From Ancylostoma caninum (Eukaryota; Nematoda; Chromadorea; Rhabditida; Ancylostomatidae): 64,000 nucleotides of DNA. Location of the stretch: positions 3,596,001-3,660,000 of the forward strand of contig JBAJFG010000611.1 in assembly GCA_037903475.1 (NCBI GenBank). The letters run 5' to 3'. Shown in pieces: positions 57,201 through 64,000 of the stretch. The first letter of the stretch is position 1, and the number at the start of each line of letters is the position of its first letter. Under the pieces are notes generated by a model. It was not told where the DNA came from. It was given only the letters and a program-made list of their open reading frames with translations, and searched no databases. The translations under genes and the position numbers were made by a program.

Positions 57201-60200
57201 TGTGACCATCCACGCAGTGCAATGTGTAAAGGGGAGAGGATGGGGAATATGTTATAGTACAACATTCGCTCAATCATTTCTTTTCCAGAAATTCATGCAT
57301 TGTTCAGCTCTTTTCTCCGCCGAATAGAGAAAGGTTCAAGGTATTCTTGAACTGAAACAGGGGTTTGCAAGAAGCTTTTGCTTTGAGACAGTTGGTCACA
57401 ACACACAATTTTGAAAAACGCTGGTTGTTGTAGCAATTTTCCCTATAAAATTCAGAAAGTTTTTGGGGAGAGCTTTACTGCTCGGATAATTCTTGCAGCA
57501 CAAAGATAAGTATTCCCAAACGTACTGCGGTGAATTTTTCTGGCCACCTCTTAGCTTTTTAAGGCGAGTTTGCAATCAAAACATAGTTCAGTTTCAACGG
57601 TTCAGATCCAACTATTATATACGATTTAGCTGAGCACAAACGATTGGTCCGTCGCTGAAGAATAAGCCAGCAAACGTTGTACAATAATACAATTCCCCCT
57701 TCATTGCACATGGCAGTTTGATATGCAGAGTCTTTATTGTGTTCGCTTTTGAAGCAAATATGTGCTGAATAAACGAAAACAATGCAGAACGGTTTTCGAT
57801 TTTCTTTTCCAGGACTATACAACAATATTCTTGTCAGTGTACATAGACGACGAACTTTCCATTCGCCACATTCCATGGCTTCAAAAGATATCCTTGATGG
57901 CTGTTACGGATGCAATGGCAGCCACATTGTTCATTGCTGCACTCAAAACGTAAGCTGCTGAAGCGTGCAACTAAGAGTACACTGAACTAGGTAGATGTTT
58001 TCTCAAATTTCTTCATTGTTTTTCAGAGTGCACTTCCATCCAGCTGTAACCCTCGCACATCTGTTTTCGCTAACCACATCCTGGTTCCAGTGTCTATTCA
58101 TTATAATAGTACAACTAATAGCCACTACTACGGCCAATTTAACAATCACGGTGAGATTTTTCTTTGTCACTGAATAAACCTATCGGAAAATGGGCGATAT
58201 AACAATATCATTTTCAGCCTATGCGTACTGATGGCCTTCCACCTTACGTCACAGTGAATAGTGACATCAACATGGAATGGACGAAAGCAATCTACAAGCT
58301 TGTAAACCATTCTTTTTGGATTACAATGCTATTCTGAAAGCAATAGCTAAATTCTTCAGATGTTTTCCCAGTTCTTTGGGACTGTCCTAGTTGTGGTTGC
58401 CCACCTCATGTCCTACTCTACCTCCAGAAAAAGTACTGTACGGATTGGTCGCTTGACCGAAAACCCGTGTCCTCTGTTCATGGCTATAGCGCTAAGTTCT
58501 TTTCTCAGGTGAGGTGATATGACAGAATTCAAGAAGGATAATTAATGTTCTCCCTCTTCAAGCAAGGATGTAAAGACAAACAGACAGACATATGTCGACA
58601 TCATGGAAGCCAATGCAACAACGTTCGTAGAGTAATTTCGTAATAAATTATGTCTGGATTTTTTTCTACTAAAGGTTACCACTTATTTCGCATACCACCC
58701 TTACGGCCTGTTATTGAAAATATGTGCTACATCTTCGTCCACGACTGAGCTATCACATCGATGTTTAATCAAGAGGTTCACTGTTGACCCTCTTTCCTAT
58801 TCTAAACTCCTTCAGAAGTGCCTTTTAGCAAAATCACGAATATCAAGACCCAAGATCGCTGTTTTCTTGGACATTTTCCTTCTCCCTTCAACTCATATCA
58901 TATCAGTTCTAATCCCGCCACGAATGGGGCCTAGGAATAAAATGTACGTCCCCCAATTATTCTTCACACTGTAGAGAACAAGCGATTTTCAACAGGTCCG
59001 TAGAGATAGCTAGAAAAGTTCCCCAGTAATTTCGGTGAATGATTGATCCCAGCCGCTAGTCATCCTTTGATATCTGTTGCTGAAAAGAGTTCAAAGGTTC
59101 CCTGTAAGTAAAATTTTGGAGGTGTTTTTGTTGTTATTACATTGTTATATTGTTGAAAGCTATCGTAAACGCAATGCAGTGTGAATAGGTAAAAAACGCT
59201 CTGAATGTTTCAGTTATACGCAGTAGATTCTTTCAAATTTTTGATTTCAGTCTTCTGCAATCCACCTCACATTGGAACTCCTTGCAAGCAACCTCAGTCA
59301 GCATGTTGAGGTCGTTCAGCCGTCGTGCTACGGAACCTTTTCATGACCAATATATATTCTGGCTTGGACCCTTCATTGGCTCACTCTTAGCATGCTTTCT
59401 GTTCAGGTTAGTGTGTGCATATCCTTGAGTAATCTTCACCTAATGAATTCAACTGATGCTGATAAAATCCCCTAGTGCCAGTGGCGAAAGTGGGCGGAAG
59501 GGGGGGGGCGTGGGAAGAAAAGTGGGGTCTCCGCCGTTTTGGGGACCCAGACGGAAAATAAAATTAATAATAATATTAATTATAATAATAAACAATAAAT
59601 AAAAAATATATTAAAAATAATAATAAAAATAAACAATTAAAAATAAACTAACACAAGATTTTTATTTGTATTGTAAAGTAATTTCGAAAATTTGGCGACC
59701 CATTCTCGGGGGGGGGCGCCCCCCCCCGCCCCCCCCCCTGCGTCCGCCACTGCCGCCTAGTGCATATGTATGTAGACCGTAGTCATGCATCGAAATTCAA
59801 AACAAGCAGTTACTTAGTTAGCGGCAGCAGGGAATCAGTTGAGTAGGCTTGCTTCTTTTGGAATAACTTTGAATTTAAACAAAATTGTGTCCTTTCAAAA
59901 TGAAAGAATGTAAAATTAAAGCTAACTCTCAGGATGATTGCGATACTCTAGAAATTTTTTTATACAAACAAGAACCCTTATTCTTGGAACTTAATGAACA
60001 TTTCTATGGAAGAGATTGTTGGCCAACAAATTATATCCTCTTTACGAAAGTACATATCACTCACAAATACTCTTGCTTAGTGTTTACGTACGTGGTTGAA
60101 CTGCATAGGATTGCAACATCTGTGGGGCTCTAGTTCGCGATGGAACTATGGAATATGTAGTTCGCGTCGATATTACGTTTATAATGCAGTGAAACTATCA

Positions 60201-60334
60201 CAGATAATATGACTATATTTTAAACATTATTTTCCTATAATTATTTATTTATTTCCAGGTTGCTCTCTCCTCCCAACGATGTGCGGCAAGCCAATAATGC
60301 AATCTATTGCGACGACGTTTCTGATTCGATTTAA
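54224..60334 (+). CDS. Divergent aquaporin (MIP family), 10 exons
   Basis: Exons: 54224-54355, 54608-54664, 55695-55828, 57289-57340, 57813-57949, 58027-58150, 58218-58301, 58360-58508, 59251-59406 and 60259-60334. All phases match, giving about 366 residues; AATAAA follows the stop at 60366. An acceptor CTTCCAG ends 2 nt before the ATG, as expected for a trans-spliced nematode start. The cytosolic N-terminus (MSRLYEDTQDFVPDPHYNGD, about 75 aa) is long. TM1 is RACLAEFLAVGFPIAFLG (79-96), TM2 about 143-165, loop B VHFHPAVTLAHLF (HPA 175-177), TM3 about 187-205, TM4-5 in exon 8, loop E HWNSLQAT (NSL 299-301), TM6 YIFWLGPFIGSLLACFLF (324-341). Aquaporins pass water or small solutes through two NPA half-helices; here both boxes are altered, as in the unorthodox AQP11/12-like group but further. 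Extra exons at 55334-55388 or 55430-55466 are possible between exons 2 and 3. Four introns or more are long; several hold MITEs. Confidence 0.78.
54365..54540. repeat. TTCGAATATATTCG repeat in the first intron
   Basis: The palindromic core TTTTCGAATATATTCG recurs (about 54408, 54452) with variants, plus AAGTTCGAATGTTCG, giving about 40-bp degenerate tandem units. It lies between aquaporin exons 1 and 2. Confidence 0.7.
55827..56089. mobile_element. TACAGTG-family MITE at an aquaporin splice site
   Basis: The left end AAGTGAGCGTCGATGTGCG and the right end CATCGACGCCCCACTG are inverted repeats related to the 47.8-kb element. GC-rich arms (CTCGCCGCGCGC / GCGCGGCGCGG) lie inside. The flanking TA has decayed on both sides. 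The preceding aquaporin exon runs 2 nt into the left end, where AA|GTGAGC serves as 5' splice site. Confidence 0.68.
56705..56943. mobile_element. Palindromic MITE in an aquaporin intron
   Basis: GTGGATGAAGTGGGTAGGTT, then AGTC, TCCCGTTTGT and GGATGCGGCACGCATT, is mirrored by the right arm (56887-56943) with few mismatches. The arms are about 57 bp. The centre carries a 14-G run (56771-56784) and CCGATGTACCAAGTCAGCG, shared with 21540-21665. No coding capacity. Confidence 0.8.
59479..59752. mobile_element. hAT-like MITE, copy 3, in the last aquaporin intron
   Basis: It is nearly identical to the copy at 14571-14847 over the AT-rich core and G-rich start, so both inserted recently or were homogenised. 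The left end is CAGTGGCG with GACGC-type bases deleted; the right end is CTGCGTCCGCCACTG. CCTAGTGC occurs at 59471-59478 and again at 59756-59763, 3 nt beyond the right end, giving a likely 8-bp target duplication with three extra bases. Confidence 0.85.
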
Positions 60335-62821
60335 TTAAAAAAAACTGCACTTACATACAGCAAATAATAAACGGTTTTCGTCATCCTAACGGTTTCTTGG
60401 ATTCTGGATTTGCTTCTCTAGGTACGGCAAGTAAAACTATGTACCGTATAGGAATTCTGGGGTTTCTGAGAGTCATTTATACGATATAACTCTTCAGCTA
60501 GTCTAATTTAAGAAAAACACACACACACGCATACGGAGATGTTTTGCATGTAAATATTTCACCAGTGATGTATGGCAAATGTCAAAGTGGAAGCCACGGA
60601 TAAATTACGATGATCGAGACTTTAACTCCCATTTGCTTCACATGGGATTCAACAGTTCGCTTAGGTAGCTAGCCACAGATACACCTCAGCACAATTCTCT
60701 CGCATCATATTAAAGGTTCTTAAAACATGCCCAAGGTTTTTTTTTACGCACAAGAAGTCTTGTACTTTTAGCTCTCTGATGAACTTTTTTTCTCATAGTA
60801 AAAATATGAACAGGAATGCGTGCACAAATCCGCGAGACCGGGATTATTCTTCTTCGAGATTTGGCTTCTTCCAGTGGAAAGCTTAGCAAGATCCTTATCA
60901 GCGAATTCTGTCGTTAGATAAAGCCACAGTCGTTGGGTTTTGAAACAAATCTTGCCCACCTTTCTCTAATTTTCCTGTGTTCTCTCTGATAACTCATGCC
61001 CTTCTAATCATCCTGGGAAAAAAGTCTGTTCCACTTCGACACAACAAATTGCATGGATGATTTGCCGCACCTCATATGTAAACATTGCTGTGATCGCAAT
61101 CACCGAATTTTCCGATGTTTCCAATTTCGTCGTCTTTTCTCTCTCGCCTCAGATTTGCGAGCAAATATGCTGGTGAGACAATGAGCCGACCCTGCTCAAT
61201 TGCTAGCTATTCGATCATCAATGGACCGTGCATCCACTGAAACCGGTCCGCAAAACAATTTGATCGTAGCTTGCTCAATTTATGCGTCATGTGAGTGCTT
61301 TTCCTTTCACTTGAAACGGAAAGTGGAAAGTTCCTGGAAGATGTGTAATCTGAGGAAGCTAATAGTTTTAGGACATCCTAACAGTTTATACCAAGACTCA
61401 GTGCGTAATTGTTTTGGAACCTATTCTGGCATCGCTCTATACATATTGTTTCAATGTGACAGCAATGTTCAATTTATTTTGTCACTAAATTTCAAAGTGA
61501 AAACATGCGAAAGAGGTAAAAAGACCAAATCGTTCTACATCTGATAGACAATGATGAACCGCTGTTTGAACACAATTCTTAAAAAATGAACATGGATCAT
61601 AACAGTTAAGGCACTGGTCAATTCCTGTGTTTGCTATCACTGACAAGGGTCCAGTACTAATAACAAGTAGATAATACTCAAAGCGTGTGCAGTATTTAGT
61701 AAATGTTGCAGAGAATCACGAATAGTAATAACTTCTTTTTGACTACATTAAAATTGTTGGAAAAGGTTGAAGCAACGCTAAAAAGCTCATTGTTTCAAAA
61801 CAAATAGGTAGCACTTGCCCTCGACGAATAGCTATTTCTAGGAAAGGTACTGATGCAAATAAAAGTGTACGGATAAATTGATAGCAAACACAGGAAATGA
61901 ACAAACGAAGCACATTGGGGGTCACGTGGGGAAAGGACTGAATGGAACCCCAATATATGATGCCAGAATCCCTGAGAAGTACCAACCAGTACTGGATCTG
62001 TCCTAAATATGAAGTAGGATATATAAGTTCGATCATAAGTTCTTTTTTGAGTGGAATAGAGTTCGAACAGATTTCTTCAGCTATACAAATCAGACCACTT
62101 TTGCTATGGTACTTTCGTTACTTCAGTTGAAATAAGAATTTGAAAAGTTACTCATTCCCAGCTGTCATAGGTAATTATCACTCAAGCCTGCTGCACTTTG
62201 CACAATATTTTTGAATTTACAAACGCTGGATTTCCAGCCACCTTCATCATAGAGTGAACGATACAGTACTTTTTACTAGTAATGAACGGGACGTATGTGT
62301 TGCTTCACTTCACTGCAGGGTGGGACCACCTACAAAGTATCCGAGGGTAAATCGGTACATTTTTGTCCAAATCTTCGAATCCATTTGTATGCTGCCGCGG
62401 GCCGATCAGCGCTTGGAGTGAATTTCGTCCCGCCCACAAAGTCCTTCACTTTCCCTCTATGCTTCCTCTGTGGTTGTTCATCATTCCGGTTCTGGATGCG
62501 AGTAATTTGGTTCGTTCGTTACTCTCTCCATTCATTTAAGCACTATTCTATTAAGGGAAGAATTGCCTTGAGGATCTTAGCAAACACTAGGTCGTCAGCG
62601 TAGCTTCTAGTCCCACAAAGTCATGTGATTCTTTGTGTTGAGTAGTAGATGTTTGTGGAACTGAATAACTTATTATTTAGCACAGGGAGAATTGGTATTA
62701 ACAAAACTGGGGAGTAGTGTAAGTTGTAAAAAATTAAGCTATCTTTATCATTATGTACAATGATTTACAACTATCCTGATCGGCTGGAAGTGATAAGCAA
62801 AAGCCTCAGATTTCATTCTAG
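60335..62821. other. Intergenic region between aquaporin and astacin genes
   Basis: Contains the aquaporin polyadenylation signal, an (AC)n run near 60515 and short unsupported frames. The 5' exon(s) of the astacin gene, expected to carry the signal peptide, should lie here but could not be fixed; ATG at 62281 is one possibility with no supporting phase. Confidence 0.4.
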
Positions 62822-64000
62822 TACTTCGATAAGTCACTCCCAGATGAAGAAACCTTGTTAACTGTCGTCGATTTTCACCGAGCTCGTGCACTGAACGACT
62901 TCGGCAATGAACATGTGAACGACACAGCGATGTACAGTGCGAAACGATTTGAAGGAGATATAGGTTATCGCTGAATTCATTATAGCAGTTTGAGCTTCGA
63001 ATCTTCGCATCGGTTTCAGACCTGTGTTTGTTTCAGTGAATGGTCTGAATCCTCGTTCAACAAGCTCTTTCTTCTCTCAGCATCCGCTTTTTGCCGTGTT
63101 TGGCGTTCAGAGGAATGCTGTAAAGCAAACATATTTGAAATGGACGGATGGACGAATTCCTTACACGATAAGCTCACAGTATTCATCATACAGGCAATAC
63201 TTAAAATCTTATTTACCAGTTCTCAACTATAGCTAGTCAATACAAACTGACATACAGCTTCTGTTTTTTTTTCATCTTTTTCAACGCCTACACACCAAGC
63301 AAGTGCAGAATTTTGACTCCCAGCATGACATTCAAGTTAGGATCAACTTTTTAGTAACTATTGAGAGAATCATTTAAGTAAAGTTACGTCATCCTCATCT
63401 TCAAAAAGGGAAAACTGTTAAATAAATCTACAAAAATGACGGAGAATGGAGCCATACAAATTGTGATTTTACCGAATAATTCTTATTTTTCTCTCCCCTA
63501 TTTCCAGTCGCTCGAAGATTGCCGAAGCCATAGAGGAGTATAGAAAAAAGACATGCATAGATTTTTCACCAAAAAGTGCAGCTGATCTGGATTACATCCA
63601 CATTGTTCCTGATGACGGATGCTACTCACTGGTCGGACGGATCGGTAAGTAATTACCACTACCAATGGCTTTTTCTCGATAACTTTCGCTTGGTGTTTTA
63701 TGTGCGTTGTTCGGACACTCGATTTCCACTCCATTTCGCTTTTTGGGCACCGTAGCGTAATCATCGCTACGTAATACCGGATTAGGTTGCGTTATGCCGT
63801 TGGTTGTGCTTTGTTGCAACTGGAATCTGCTGATGACCAGTGCCATCGCCGAACCGGAATTCACCCGGTTTGCCCGCCCATCTGTCCCATCACATCATTT
63901 TGCGCATCAAACTGCAGTAACCAGAGTAGAGCACAATGATCAACGAATTGTATGCCTTTTTACAGGAGGAAAACAACCGTTGAGCCTTGGTGACGGCTGC
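62822..64000 (+). CDS. Astacin-family metalloprotease (NAS-type), 5' part, runs off window
   Basis: Exons 62822-62963, 63037-63193, 63508-63644 and 63966-64000 join in phase. The first ends with the propeptide signature SAKRFEGDI (FEGDI is conserved before activation in nematode astacins). The second gives VQRNAVKQTYLKW then GRIPYTISSQY, the propeptide cleavage region and the first strand of the protease. The third gives KIAEAIEEYRKKTCIDF, then YIHIVPDDGCYSLVGRIG. The fourth gives GKQPLSLGDGC, matching the GC-S-VGR-GG-Q-LSLG-GC block. The zinc-binding HExxHxxGxxH lies beyond the window. These zinc endopeptidases are secreted and act on cuticle, moulting or tissue proteins in nematodes. The intron after 63193 has GC rather than GT. 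The start and signal peptide are not found. Confidence 0.9.

Noticed and set aside
1..64000. CRISPR arrays, rRNA genes, bacterial operons, prophage
   Set aside because: No direct-repeat/spacer arrays, rRNA-like conserved blocks or ribosome-binding-site-led gene runs were seen; the sequence has eukaryotic gene structure.

Overview
This window looks like nuclear DNA from a nematode, most likely a clade V parasite related to hookworms. The evidence is small exons separated by T-rich TTTTCAG-type acceptors, short 3' ends with AATAAA, an astacin (NAS-type) protease, and Penelope-like elements of a type I associate with strongylid nematodes. The organism call is inference. No bacterial operons, rRNA genes or CRISPR arrays were seen.

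Protein-coding content is sparse and interrupted. The best gene is a divergent aquaporin (about 54.2-60.3 kb, + strand), which I rebuilt as 10 phase-consistent exons encoding about 366 residues. The second is the 5' part of an astacin metalloprotease (62.8 kb to the window end, + strand), with the end of the propeptide and the start of the catalytic domain. A third multi-exon gene of unknown function lies on the - strand (8.56-12.05 kb). Two weaker - strand candidates start with signal peptides (22.70 and 20.03 kb). An isolated possible exon lies at 2.64 kb.

Most of the rest is transposable-element debris. 0-1.9 kb: a decayed Penelope-like element (PLE) with an inverted copy of its own segment at the window edge. 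3.0-3.9 kb: a foldback. 7.2-8.3 and 35.9-36.8 kb: two copies of a repeat with a 60-bp minisatellite core. 9.7-11.1 kb: nested inverted repeats inside an intron. 13.1-13.8 kb: a piggyBac-type element with TTAA flanks. 14.6, 17.5 and 59.5 kb: hAT-like MITEs. 15.4, 28.6, 31.7 and 39.6 kb: a terminal-inverted-repeat family beginning AAAGGCAGCACCCACG. 23.1-24.7 kb: a 1.6-kb Tc1/mariner-type element with arms of about 560 bp and duplicated binding-site-like repeats. 26.5 and 29.8-30.8 kb: CR1-like reverse transcriptase relics. 32.3-33.3 kb: another decayed reverse transcriptase. 33.5-34.7 kb: a Harbinger-type non-autonomous element. 44.8-45.5 kb: a broken Harbinger transposase, convergent with the 3' end of another gene. 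46-48 kb: a possible relic transposase plus a GC-rich MITE. 49.0-51.2 kb: a relatively young PLE with RT and GIY-YIG domains, followed by a telomere-like palindrome.

The most interesting points are: the aquaporin lacks both canonical NPA boxes (HPA and NSL instead); one of its 5' splice sites lies 2 nt inside a MITE end; the astacin gene appears to use a GC-AG intron; and the Tc1-type element has an IR/DR architecture. Gene models are hand-built from splice signals and reading phase, without transcript evidence.
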